Assembly: GCA_963718995.1 (NCBI GenBank)
Contig: CAVRAP010000020.1
Location: forward strand, 248,001-312,000
DNA length: 64,000 bases
Origin: UBA4744 sp963718995
Lineage (GTDB): Bacteria; Actinomycetota; Acidimicrobiia; Spongiisociales; UBA4744
Reading direction: 5' to 3'
The position numbers and the translations under genes were made by a program. The notes under the pieces were generated by a model. It had not been told where the DNA came from, searched no databases, and saw only the letters and a list, made by a program, of their open reading frames with translations. Each line of letters begins with the position of its first letter. The first letter of the stretch is position 1. Of the stretch, positions 27,627 through 35,244 are shown in pieces.

Positions 27627-28595
27627 ATGCAAGAGAACGATCCGAACGAGGTCACGCACAGTGTGATCGATTGGCTGCTCGACGGCGACCCTGCCATCCG
27701 CTGGCAAGTGCTGGCCGACCTCGCACACGCCTCGCCCGACGACGTCGCAACCGAGCGGGCCCGAGTTGAGCTCGACGGCTGGGGCGCACAGCTCCTGGCG
27801 CTCGAAGATCCAGACGGGCTTTGGGCCGGTGGCGCCTGTTTTCCGGCGTCCTACACCGGCGGTGAACCGGGACAGCCCTGGACGGCCACGATGCACACGC
27901 TGCAGACGCTGCAGATCTTCGGGCTCGACCCGGGGTCGGCGTCCGCTCGCCGCGCGATCGATCTCATCGCAGAGAACGGACACTGGGAGCACGCCGGGCA
28001 GCGCTACTTCGACGGCGAGGTCGAGCCGTGCATCAACGGCCGGACGATCGAGACCGGAGCGTACTTCGGGGTAGATGTCGCTCCGATCGTCGAGCGGATC
28101 CTCGCTGAGCGCCTCGAGGACGGAGGCTGGAACTGCGAGGTCGAGAACGGTTCGGTCCGTTCCTCGTTCGACACCACGATCAACGTGCTCGACGGGCTGC
28201 TGGCGTTCGAGCGGGCAACCGGCGGATCTGCCGAGATACATGCCGCCCGGACCGGCGGAGAGGAGTACTTGCTCGAGCGAAGCCTGTTCCGGCGCAAGAG
28301 CACCGGCGAGGTCGCCGATCCGGGTTATCTCGAGTTCGCGTTCCCCTTCTACTGGCACTACGACGTGCTGCGAGCGCTCGACTACTTCCGCCTGTCGGGC
28401 GCCGAAAAGGATCCCCGGATGGCGGAGGCCGTGGAGGTCGTGCGGTCGAAACGCCAACCCGACGGCCGGTGGTTGCTCGACCGTATACACCCCGGTCGCG
28501 TCCACTTTGACCTCGAGGGCGGCGTTGGGACGCCGAGCCGCTGGAATACCCTCCGCGCGCTCCGGGTGCTCGACTGGTGGGACGGCGCAACCTGA
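27627..28595 (+). CDS. Terpenoid cyclase/prenyltransferase-like alpha-alpha toroid protein
   Basis: A 322-residue protein with toroid features. Repeated short helices carry QW-like segments (LEDGGWNCEV, QPDGRWLLDR) and the conserved SSFDTTINVLDGLLAFE and AFPFYWHYDVLRALDYF. It lacks an obvious DXDD catalytic motif, so a cyclase activity cannot be claimed. No signal peptide is visible. Homologues are usually annotated as hypothetical or squalene cyclase-like. A decayed copy of an internal part of this gene lies at 28944-29040. Confidence 0.8.
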   Translation: MQENDPNEVTHSVIDWLLDGDPAIRWQVLADLAHASPDDVATERARVELDGWGAQLLALEDPDGLWAGGACFPASYTGGEPGQPWTATMHTLQTLQIFGLDPGSASARRAIDLIAENGHWEHAGQRYFDGEVEPCINGRTIETGAYFGVDVAPIVERILAERLEDGGWNCEVENGSVRSSFDTTINVLDGLLAFERATGGSAEIHAARTGGEEYLLERSLFRRKSTGEVADPGYLEFAFPFYWHYDVLRALDYFRLSGAEKDPRMAEAVEVVRSKRQPDGRWLLDRIHPGRVHFDLEGGVGTPSRWNTLRALRVLDWWDGAT

Positions 28596-28599
28596 CGCA

Positions 28600-28901
28600 A
28601 CGGGAGCGGAGGATGCATGCAGCTCTGAGCGGGTCCTCGGTCGAGCGCTGTTCCTTCTCCCCCCGAGCCCTGATGGTTTCTTCCTTGCGCCAGAGCGTGC
28701 CGCGATGGTGCGATCTCGCATGGTTGACGACCGATCGATACAGATACGCCCGATGGTGGTAACCACCGGCCAATTCCGGGATCGGAATGCCGCCAGACAC
28801 GCGTCGGCGACAACATCGCGTGCGTCGAACGGGCCGACCAGGCCCGTTGCGAAGCGCACAAGGTCGTCTGCGTATTTGCGGTAGATCTCTTCGTCGGTCA
28901 T
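28600..28901 (-). pseudogene. Truncated ECF-type sigma factor remnant
   Basis: The ATG at 28901 begins MTDEEIYRKYADDLVRFATG and continues DARDVVADACLAAFRSRNW, a sigma-70 region 2 pattern. Near 28765 the frame shifts (one base missing) and the homology goes on as RAYLYRSVVNHARSHHRG, the usual next segment of small sigma factors. It then fades after RSTEDP, and the region 4 domain is missing: the frame runs antisense through the cyclase-like gene. So even with the frame repaired the gene is incomplete. It is probably a remnant left by a deletion or insertion. Confidence 0.65.
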
Positions 28902-28943
28902 GTCACCGATATGACGTCACCGCCCGGTCCGGAGGGTGACAGC

Positions 28944-29040
28944 CATTTGGAGCATCCTTCCGGTCGTGCGATGGCGAAGTCGAGCCGCGTATCAACGGCC
29001 GGAGGATCGAGACAGAGGCCTCCTGTGGGGTCCGGGCATC
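28944..29040 (+). pseudogene. Decayed copy of part of the toroid cyclase-like gene
   Basis: The sequence closely matches 27979-28076 of the intact gene. Read in frame it gives DGEVEPRINGRRIETE against DGEVEPCINGRTIETG, with about 50 of 63 bases the same over the best part. A matching stretch upstream (HLEHPSGR against HWEHAGQR) is in a different frame. There is no complete gene, so it is a fossil of a tandem duplication or of a related gene. Confidence 0.65.
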
Positions 29041-30005
29041 AGGGAACGACAACTGCCTTGCCCCGGACATGACCCTCTCCCACATAGGCCACGGCTTCCG
29101 GGGTTTCGACGAGGGTGAAGGTTCGACCGACGATGGGCCTAACCCGGCCTGCTTCGATCAGACGGACGACAGAGTTGAGGTCCTCCTTCTTCCCGAGAGA
29201 TAGGAATGGCTTGAGCCGATGGCCAACGAAGGGTGAAAGCAGGCGGCGCTCCGATGATTCGGCCAACGCTGCCAAACCACGGTCCACCGTGCCCGGAGTT
29301 CGGGATGAGTGTCCCGTGCTTCGTCAATACCCGGCGCCGTTCTGACAGGGAGTGTCGATCGGCGATATCCAGGATGACATCGTATTTCGATTCACCCACG
29401 GTGAAATCCGTCGTCGTGTAATCAATGACGTGGTCGGCTCCCAGTTCTCGCACCAGCGCAATGTTCTCGGAGCTGCACACTCCGGTTACCTCGGCCCCCA
29501 TGGATTTGGCAATCTGGACGGCGAAGCTCCCGATTCCCCCGGAGGCACCGTTGATGAGAACCTTCTGACCCGGCTTTACGTCGGCGACGTTACGGAGGGC
29601 TTGCAGAGCCACCATGCCGGCCATCGGAGTCGCCGCCGCCGCCTCAAAGCTCAGGCTCGGAGGTTTGAGCACCAAACCCGATTGCTTGGCGCAGACATAC
29701 TCGGCGAATGCGCCATTGCACCACCCGAATACCTCGTCACCAACGCTGAACTCTGAAACTCTGTCTCCTACGGCCGCGACCACCCCGGCGACGTCGGTTC
29801 CTCTCGCCCCTGCACGTGGTCGGCGAAGGCCATATCCCAGTCGCATCAGGTAAGGCATACCGCTGACCATCGACCAGTCTGCCCAATTGACACCGGCAGC
29901 TTTCACCTCGATCAGCACCTCATTGTCAGCAGGGTCGGGAGTCGGAATGTCGTGGAGCCCCATCGCATCCGGGGTACCGTATTCGCTGTGTAGCACTGCT
30001 TTCAT
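29039..30005 (-). CDS. Quinone reductase-like NAD(P)-dependent dehydrogenase, broken by a +1 frameshift
   Basis: A medium-chain dehydrogenase without the zinc ligands. The N-terminal part has the substrate-site region AAGVNWADWSMVSGMPYL, RGTDVAGVVAAVGDRVSEF and the nucleotide loop INGASGGIGSFAVQIAKSMG. The frame shifts near 29243-29248 and the rest continues with RRLLSPFVGHRLKPFLSLG, KKEDLNSVVRLIEAG and EGHVRGKAVVVP. Removing one base gives about 322 residues, normal for the family. Members reduce quinones or enones with NADPH. The ATG start is at 30005. Confidence 0.82.
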
Positions 30006-30042
30006 GGCGCCTTCCTCACGTGATCAGGGAATCGGAGACCGG

Positions 30043-30405
30043 TCATGTCCAGGTCCACGCGTAGTAGACGATGAGACCGTTGAAGATGAACCCGACTCCG
30101 ATCAGAACGTTGTCGTAGAGACCGGGATACGGCAGACCGGCAATGTTGAACAGAACGAGAAAGGCCGCCGCCACGATGGCAGTCCAACGGATGGCCGGGT
30201 ACCCAAGTGTTAACGACAGCACCACCATGGCAATCGGGATGAGCATCACAACGGCGGCCAGCAGCCACATCCATTGGGAGGCTTCATTCCCGCCGATCTC
30301 GCCGGAACGGAAATCCCCGGCGAAGATCCGTATGACGTCACCGAGCAGATAGGTAAGCATCAGCGCCACCCAAAGGCCGGCCAGGACTATCCGAACATCT
30401 TCCAT
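30043..30405 (-). CDS. Four-helix membrane protein, DUF6326-like
   Basis: A 120-residue integral membrane protein with about four hydrophobic helices (IVLAGLWVALMLTYLLGDV, MWLLAAVVMLIPIAMVVL, WTAIVAAAFLVLFNIAG, VLIGVGFIFNGLIVYYAW). AAAGGGGA lies five bases before the ATG. The family name is from memory and the function is unknown. It is followed on the same strand by the dehydrogenase gene 37 bases away. Confidence 0.75.
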   Translation of the reverse strand: MEDVRIVLAGLWVALMLTYLLGDVIRIFAGDFRSGEIGGNEASQWMWLLAAVVMLIPIAMVVLSLTLGYPAIRWTAIVAAAFLVLFNIAGLPYPGLYDNVLIGVGFIFNGLIVYYAWTWT

Positions 30406-30417
30406 GCACGTCCCCTT

Positions 30418-30600
30418 TCATCTCGCAGCTTTGATGCGACGCCTCATCCAGGGAATCGACTCGACGAACTCCGAGACGAGGGCGAGTGTCGCTCTCCCAT
30501 GCGGTTTGGATTCCGAGCTCTGCCACATGTGGAATTGATCGGCCGTTGTCACGACGACCCTTTCGAGAGCTGACACGATGGTGGCACGACGCACAGTCAC
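30418..30600 (-). CDS. Possible 60-aa protein upstream of the DUF6326-like gene
   Basis: A GTG-started frame of 60 residues, basic and without a membrane helix, ends 12 bases before the start of the membrane protein gene. The frame has plausible protein-like composition (TIVSALERVVVTTADQFHMW), but no ribosome site is visible and no family is recognised. The remaining bases between it and the tRNA hold nothing I recognise. Confidence 0.3.
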   Translation of the reverse strand: MTVRRATIVSALERVVVTTADQFHMWQSSESKPHGRATLALVSEFVESIPWMRRRIKAAR

Positions 30601-30682
30601 ACGATCGCGAACTGACGAAACGACTGGCTAGGGGCAAAGGTCACCAGTCCACGTCCACACGGAAGGCATGTACTGCCGGGAG

Positions 30683-30754
30683 TGGGCGCTACAGGGATCG
30701 AACCTGTGACCTCTGCCGTGTGAAGGCAGCGCTCTCCCGCTGAGCTAAGCGCCC
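30683..30754 (-). tRNA. tRNA-Val (anticodon CAC)
   Basis: The reverse complement folds as a cloverleaf. The 7-bp acceptor stem is GGGCGCT/AGCGCCC, the anticodon loop TTCACAC is closed by CTGCC/GGCAG, and the T arm contains GGTTCGATCC. The 3' CCA is not encoded. It stands alone, about 2.2 kb from the tRNA-Val(GAC). Confidence 0.95.
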
Positions 30755-30801
30755 GTGCCGGGGCATGTTAGTACCGCCTTCGCAGGCGAATCGGTGGTTG
30801 A

Positions 30802-31165
30802 ATGTTCCTCGTGAACCGCCAGGAGTTCGAAACGCTGGTCGATGAGGCCCTCGAGGAGATCCCCGCCGAGTTCCTCGCCCGAATCGACAACCTGGTCGTT
30901 GTGGTCGAAGATCGGCCGACGCCAGACCAGGATCCGGACGGTGACGAACTGCTGGGTCTCTATGAAGGCGTCTCCCTGGCAGAAGCGCGGGATCGACTAT
31001 TACGGCGTCATGCCCGACCAGATCACCGTGTTTCGCGAGCCGCACCTTTCCCTCGGGTTGAGCAGGCCTGACCTGGTCGCCGAGATCCGCCGAACCGTCC
31101 TCCACGAAATCGCTCACCACCTCGGTATCGACGATGCGCGCCTCCACGAGTTGGGGTGGGACTGA
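30802..31165 (+). CDS. Minimal metallopeptidase (zincin, DUF1025-like), broken by a +1 frameshift
   Basis: A small metalloprotease of about 120 residues with motif TVLHEIAHHLGIDDARL, where HEIAHHLGID gives HExxH and the third ligand. The N-terminal half (MFLVNRQEFETLVDEALEE, LLGLYEGVSLAE) is in one frame, and the second half (RGIDYYGVMPDQITVFRE onward) is in the next. The shift is near 30980, where GAAG probably has one base too many. The family is widespread in actinobacteria and its natural target is unknown. Confidence 0.85.
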
Positions 31166-31269
31166 ACCAAAGGATCCGAGGGTTCTGGGTAGGATCATCC
31201 TCCAGGAAACCTGCGGAACTCTTCGAGGTCTCAGGGGTCCAAACTGGGGAACCTCCCGAAAGGAACACC

Positions 31270-31509
31270 ATGGAAGAGTTGCTCAATATGGTCGCTGAGA
31301 AGACCGGCCTCCCGCTCGACAAGGCACAAGGCGCCATCGATGCGGTGATGGATTTCATCAAAGACAAGCTGCCTGCGCCCATCGCCAGCCAGGTCGAGAA
31401 GCTGGTCTCCGGTGGCGGAGACGCGGTCGGCGGCCTCACCGACAAAGTCGGCGACGTTACCGGTGGTCTCACCGACAAGCTGGGCGGCATGTTCGGCAAG
31501 AAGGACTGA
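31270..31509 (+). CDS. Small helical protein with a Gly-rich repeated tail
   Basis: A 79-residue protein. The first half is a predicted helix bundle (LLNMVAEKTGLPLDKAQ, AIDAVMDFIKDKLP) of the kind seen in DUF2267-like proteins. The tail repeats VGGLTDKVGDVTGGLTDKLGG. The ATG at 31270 was chosen because GAAAGGAACACC precedes it; longer frames upstream lack a ribosome site. Function unknown. A terminator hairpin follows. Confidence 0.75.
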   Translation: MEELLNMVAEKTGLPLDKAQGAIDAVMDFIKDKLPAPIASQVEKLVSGGGDAVGGLTDKVGDVTGGLTDKLGGMFGKKD

Positions 31510-31531
31510 CGAACCGGTCTGATTCGGAAGA

Positions 31532-31557
31532 AGCGCCCCGGCATAAGTCGGGGCGCT
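31532..31557 (+). terminator. Rho-independent-like terminator
   Basis: AGCGCCCCG and CGGGGCGCT form a 9-bp perfect stem around an 8-base loop, 22 bases after the stop of the small helical protein. It is followed by CTGCGTGTG, so the U-tract is poor. Confidence 0.6.
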
Positions 31558-31582
31558 CTGCGTGTGGGCCTACGATGAAAAC

Positions 31583-31999
31583 GTGCCAGAAGTCCAACAA
31601 TCTAAGTTCCGCCTGTTGGCTCGAGGGCTCTCGAAGCGTTGCCCGAACTGCGGGCAATCCGGCCTATTCCGGCGGTGGATCTCGATGACCGAAACCTGCC
31701 CGGGCTGCGGACACCAGTTTGAACGCGAGCAGGGCTACTGGTTGGGGGCCGTCATCATCAACACGGCGGTGACGTTCGCCCTGTTCATCGCGATCGGAAT
31801 CACCCTCGTCGGCTTCACCTGGCCCGACGTTCCCTGGCAAACCCTCCTCATCGTCACCCTCATTTTCAATGGCTTGTTCCCGGTGGTCTTCTACCCCTTC
31901 TCGAAGACTATCTGGGTTGCCGGCGATCTCGCCGTCCGTCCCGTCGAAACGCCGATCGTGACTTCACCGGGCCCGGCGACCCGGGCGGAAAACCCGTGA
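31583..31999 (+). CDS. DUF983 family membrane protein
   Basis: A protein of about 138 residues. The N-terminus carries a zinc ribbon, RCPNCGQSGLF with CPGCGHQFE downstream, followed by two membrane helices (VIINTAVTFALFIAIGITLV, LLIVTLIFNGLFPVVFY). This is the DUF983 layout, of unknown function. A GTG at 31583 was preferred to one at 31562, because the latter directly follows the terminator hairpin. The stop overlaps the tam start (GTGA), so the two are translated together. Confidence 0.85.
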   Translation: MPEVQQSKFRLLARGLSKRCPNCGQSGLFRRWISMTETCPGCGHQFEREQGYWLGAVIINTAVTFALFIAIGITLVGFTWPDVPWQTLLIVTLIFNGLFPVVFYPFSKTIWVAGDLAVRPVETPIVTSPGPATRAENP

Positions 32000-32790
32000 A
32001 AGCCAGATGGGATCCCGATCAGTACGGTCGGTTCGCGGACCATCGCAGCCGCCCGGCGTTCGAATTGCTCAATCGCATCGACCACCCGCACCCCGCTCGC
32101 GTCGTTGACCTCGGTTGTGGTGCTGGAGAGATGGCCCGAACCATGCAAGCCCGATGGCCGGACGCGCAGCTGGTTGGCGTCGACTCCTCGTCCGAGATGC
32201 TGGCCGAGGCGGCCAGATCCGAGAGCCAAGTGGAGTGGCATCAAGCCGATATCGCAACCTGGTCACCGGACGAGCCGGTCGATGTGATCTACTCGAACGC
32301 TGCCTTGCACTGGGTTGCCGACCATCGAACCTTGTTCCCATCGCTCGTCTCCTTCCTGGCCCCCAACGGAGTTCTCGCCGTGCAAATGCCCCTCAGCTGG
32401 GCGGAACCGTCCCACGTCCTGATGCGGGAGGTCTTGCGCACCGGCGGACCAACCGGAAAGCCCATCGGTTCGCGCGACCTCTGGTCCCGACTGGCCCACA
32501 AGTGGGTAGACAAACCCACCGATTATCACGATCTGTTGACACCACTGGTCGGCTCTCTGGACCTGTGGACCACGCGCTACTTCCAGGTTCTGGAGGGTCA
32601 CGAACCCGTCTTCGAGTGGGTCAAGGGCACCGGACTGCGGCCGGTCCTCGAGACTCTCGACGGCGCCGAGTTGGACACCTTCCTGACCGATTACCGGGAG
32701 CGGCTGCTCGACGCCTACCCGCGGCGATCCGACGGCACGACCGTCTATCCCTTCTCCCGGCTGTTCATAGTGACAACCACCCGGTCGTAG
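31996..32790 (+). CDS. tam: Trans-aconitate 2-methyltransferase
   Basis: An SAM-dependent methyltransferase of 264 residues. Motif I is VVDLGCGAGEMARTM, motif II IYSNAALHWVADHRTLFP. The N-terminal WDPDQYGRFADHRSRPAFEL is the signature of Tam, which methylates trans-aconitate, an inhibitor of aconitase. Length and order fit well. It starts with a GTG overlapping the DUF983 stop. Confidence 0.9.
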   Translation: MKARWDPDQYGRFADHRSRPAFELLNRIDHPHPARVVDLGCGAGEMARTMQARWPDAQLVGVDSSSEMLAEAARSESQVEWHQADIATWSPDEPVDVIYSNAALHWVADHRTLFPSLVSFLAPNGVLAVQMPLSWAEPSHVLMREVLRTGGPTGKPIGSRDLWSRLAHKWVDKPTDYHDLLTPLVGSLDLWTTRYFQVLEGHEPVFEWVKGTGLRPVLETLDGAELDTFLTDYRERLLDAYPRRSDGTTVYPFSRLFIVTTTRS

Positions 32791-32860
32791 AGCGAGGCCA
32801 ACACACGTTGCGCGGTGAGCGGACCCGCCAACCCCCCGTTCGCATTTTGGGAGGTCGGCA

Positions 32861-32876
32861 GAATCGATATCGATTC
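32861..32876. other. Perfect 16-bp palindrome
   Basis: GAATCGATATCGATTC is its own complement, without a loop. It lies in the 150-base gap between tam and the tRNA block. It may be a protein-binding site or chance; no adjacent gene suggests a regulator. The rest of the gap before the terminator holds nothing recognised. Confidence 0.35.
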
Positions 32877-32908
32877 CACCTGGCCCATCAACCCGTAGCC
32901 CCATGCCA

Positions 32909-32936
32909 AGAACCCCCCGCAACTACGGGGGGTTCT
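32909..32936 (-). terminator. Terminator of the tRNA block
   Basis: AGAACCCCCCG and its complement form an 11-bp stem around a 6-base loop, four bases after the tRNA-Val(GAC) 3' end. It is the strongest hairpin of the block and its reverse-strand tail begins with TT. Confidence 0.7.
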
Positions 32937-32940
32937 CTGG

Positions 32941-33012
32941 TGGGCGCTGAGGGATTTGAACCCACGACCTCTTCCGCGTCAGGGAAGCGCTCTCCCCCTG
33001 AGCTAAGCGCCC
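32941..33012 (-). tRNA. tRNA-Val (anticodon GAC)
   Basis: The reverse complement gives a full cloverleaf. The acceptor stem is GGGCGCT/AGCGCCC, the anticodon loop CTGACGC is closed by CTTCC/GGAAG, and the T arm contains GGTTCAAATCC. It shares its acceptor stem and D arm with the tRNA-Val(CAC) at 30683, so the two are paralogues. No CCA is encoded. Confidence 0.95.
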
Positions 33013-33051
33013 TCAGGGACCCGGAGTGTATCAAACCACACCCGGTACCCG

Positions 33052-33123
33052 AGGCGACGACCGGAATCGAACCGGTGTAACGGGTTTTGCAGACCCGTGC
33101 CTAAACCACTCGGCCACGTCGCC
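33052..33123 (-). tRNA. tRNA-Cys (anticodon GCA)
   Basis: The reverse complement starts GGCGACG and ends CGTCGCC with discriminator T. The anticodon loop CTGCAAA gives GCA, and the T arm contains GGTTCGATTCC. It lies between tRNA-Val and tRNA-Gly with the same orientation. Confidence 0.95.
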
Positions 33124-33127
33124 AAGA

Positions 33128-33149
33128 GAGGGGCGACACGTCGCCCCTC
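33128..33149 (-). repeat. 10-bp inverted repeat between tRNA-Gly and tRNA-Cys
   Basis: GAGGGGCGAC and its exact complement are separated by only two bases, so a hairpin would have an effective 4-base loop. Part of the arm equals the end of the tRNA-Cys acceptor (GGCGAC). It could be a processing signal or a weak terminator within the tRNA transcript. Confidence 0.5.
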
Positions 33150-33153
33150 GCGG

Positions 33154-33226
33154 AGCGGAAGACGGGATTCGAACCCGCGACCTCAACCTTGGCAAGGTTG
33201 CGCTCTACCAACTGAGCTACTTCCGC
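33154..33226 (-). tRNA. tRNA-Gly (anticodon GCC)
   Basis: The reverse complement has acceptor GCGGAAG/CTTCCGC, anticodon loop TTGCCAA closed by CAACC/GGTTG, and T arm GGTTCGAATCC. It is the first tRNA of the Gly-Cys-Val run. Confidence 0.95.
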
Positions 33227-33275
33227 ATGAACGGTCGACAGTGTAATGCTTCCCCGGCGGGTGCAACAACGACGG

Positions 33276-33710
33276 TCACCGACCCGTCGAACCAAAGCCA
33301 CCTTCTCCTCGTGAGGACTCCGGAAGCTCGTCCACCTCGACGAATTCCTGTTCGACGACGGGTACCACGACGAGTTGGGCAATCCGCTCGCCCCGCTGGA
33401 GCTCCAACGGTTCTGGGCCGTGGTTGATCAAGATCACCTTGATCTCGCCCCGATATCCCGAATCGACCAGGCCGGGACCGTTGACCACGCCAACGCCGAG
33501 GCGGGCCGCCAGACCGCTGCGGGGAACCACCATCCCTGCATACCCATTCGGGATGGCCACCGCGATGCCGGTGGGCACCATCGTCCACGCTTCGGGCGCG
33601 AGTTGAACACTTTCGCGCGCATAGAGGTCGACGCCACCGTCCCCAGGATGAGCGTGGGAAGGAGTAGGTAGTTCCCTATCGAGCTTCAGGAAGCTAATCT
33701 GCGTGGGCAA
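33276..33710 (-). CDS. dut: dUTP diphosphatase
   Basis: Hydrolyses dUTP to dUMP and keeps uracil out of DNA. All five trimeric dUTPase motifs are visible: GDGGVDLYA, PRSGLAARLG, GVVNGPGLVDSGYRGEIKV, RGERIAQLVVVP and the C-terminal RGEGGFGSTG. The TTG at 33710 gives a normal N-terminus (PTQISFLKLD) but has only a weak ribosome site; a GTG at 33743 is possible. It diverges from the unknown membrane protein gene, with start codons about 43 bases apart. Confidence 0.93.
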   Translation of the reverse strand: MPTQISFLKLDRELPTPSHAHPGDGGVDLYARESVQLAPEAWTMVPTGIAVAIPNGYAGMVVPRSGLAARLGVGVVNGPGLVDSGYRGEIKVILINHGPEPLELQRGERIAQLVVVPVVEQEFVEVDELPESSRGEGGFGSTGR

Positions 33711-33753
33711 GTCGTGGGGCTTTCTTGGGCGGAGGCACACCACGGAGTTGCGA

Positions 33754-35244
33754 GTGCCACACGCTTACTGTACAACCTGCCAAGCCACCGTCACTGTCAG
33801 CGACAATTGTTGTATCGCCGGTCACCAGATCAACGGCCCCGTCCTCACAACGACCCGCGGGCGCCATCGCGCCGCGAGCCGCTGGGAGCAACTGATCCCC
33901 GGACGAAGCGTTGCTCCCGGTCAACACCGGGCAACCCGCAGCTCAGCTCGCCCCGAGGATGCCAGACCCACACCCAATAAGGTCACTGTTGCAAAGCCGC
34001 GCCCGGCCCGTCCGGCTCCCCGGCGCGTTGAGACTCCAGTTCGCCAATCCAAGCCCGTCCCTTCTCCGCCACCGGTTCGGCCGGCGGTGCCCAGACCGAC
34101 TCCAGCCTCCCAGTGGGTACAGCGGGAGTCATCCCCGCGTTCTGTGTACAGCTCAGCGATGTTGGAAATGCTCGGACTCGATGAGGACGCAGGGTTGGAA
34201 CCGACCGTGACGGTAATGGCTAGCCCCCCACCAACATGGCAGGCGCCCTCCCCCGTTGCGGTGGTGGACAAGGTCGGACTCGACGAGTTTCCGGCCCTCG
34301 CCGACATGCGGATCGTGAACGACAACAACACCGACACGGGCACGCTGATCGAGCGTTTGTGGTTCGCCACCGAAGAACACGAAGCCATGCGGCCGGCTGC
34401 GAACCTGGCACCGACCGAATTCGAGAACGTTCCCGAACGGTCCTTCCGCTGGACCATCATCATCGCTGCCGGGTTCGGGCTCACCGTTGTCCTGGCACTG
34501 CTCCTGATCGGGATCGGGCAACCCGACCGGATCGCCGAACAGGCCACCGCTACGTATCGTTCCGCCGTCAGCGAAGCCCGAACGGTCCTCCCGACCGCTA
34601 CCGAGGTGATGCAGTCCATCACGGATCCCGCCGTCACGACCGAGGGGCTCTCTAATGCTGCCGTGACGCTATCGCAACTCGATACGGCCGCACGCAATCT
34701 CTTCACGTACGCGTCGGAGCCGCTCTCCAGTACTCCGCCCCTCGTCTCGCGAGAGGCTCTCGATTCACTCACGCCTTTGCGATCGGACATGGCCAGGGCA
34801 TCCCAGGACGGGCTCGCCGTAGAACGGCGACTCGGTGACGCCCTTACCTACCGCCTGGTGTTTGGACGGGCCTTTGTCCTCCCCGAACTCCCGGTCACTG
34901 CCGCCCCCGACGAGATCTCGGCCCTCGGGGTTGAATTGGGATTGGGATTGGCCGGAACCCTCGACGCACTCGTCGCTCTCCCCAACGATCCGGCCTTCGA
35001 GTCGCACCGAGCCCAGGCCGAGGTGCTCGCTGCTCGATACGCTGAATGGCAGATCGAATACCTCTCAGCGCTCCGGGCCGGCGACCTCACGACGGCAACG
35101 GACCTGGTCGAAGAGTTACAGGGTGCGGTCGACAGAATCGCTACCGGCCTCGCCGATCCTCTGCTGACCGTGGCCACCTGGGCAAGCGAGGAACTCGAAG
35201 CATTCGACACGACGCTCGCCCGTCTGGCCGGAAACCTCGGCTAG
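33754..35244 (+). CDS. Unknown single-pass membrane protein with an N-terminal Cys motif
   Basis: A 496-residue protein of no recognised family. The N-terminus, PHAYCTTCQATVTVSDNC and CCIAGHQ, resembles a zinc-binding knuckle. A Pro- and Arg-rich low-complexity stretch follows (about residues 45-130). One membrane helix, TIIIAAGFGLTVVLALLLIG, lies near residue 237, and the C-terminal 240 residues form a helical extracytoplasmic domain rich in Ala, Leu and Thr. This suggests a cytoplasmic sensing domain and an outside helical domain. The GTG start has GGAG six bases upstream. The stop overlaps the convergent nrdR by 4 bases. Confidence 0.7.
   Translation: MPHAYCTTCQATVTVSDNCCIAGHQINGPVLTTTRGRHRAASRWEQLIPGRSVAPGQHRATRSSARPEDARPTPNKVTVAKPRPARPAPRRVETPVRQSKPVPSPPPVRPAVPRPTPASQWVQRESSPRSVYSSAMLEMLGLDEDAGLEPTVTVMASPPPTWQAPSPVAVVDKVGLDEFPALADMRIVNDNNTDTGTLIERLWFATEEHEAMRPAANLAPTEFENVPERSFRWTIIIAAGFGLTVVLALLLIGIGQPDRIAEQATATYRSAVSEARTVLPTATEVMQSITDPAVTTEGLSNAAVTLSQLDTAARNLFTYASEPLSSTPPLVSREALDSLTPLRSDMARASQDGLAVERRLGDALTYRLVFGRAFVLPELPVTAAPDEISALGVELGLGLAGTLDALVALPNDPAFESHRAQAEVLAARYAEWQIEYLSALRAGDLTTATDLVEELQGAVDRIATGLADPLLTVATWASEELEAFDTTLARLAGNLG

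Noticed and set aside
27531..28901. A 456-codon frame on the minus strand covering the whole cyclase-like gene
   Set aside because: Only its first ~45 codons look like protein (sigma factor region 2). The rest is antisense to a well-supported gene and has low-complexity, shadow-like composition.
33128..33149. A CRISPR-like or transposon terminal repeat
   Set aside because: It is a single hairpin with no copies elsewhere in the window and no transposase nearby.
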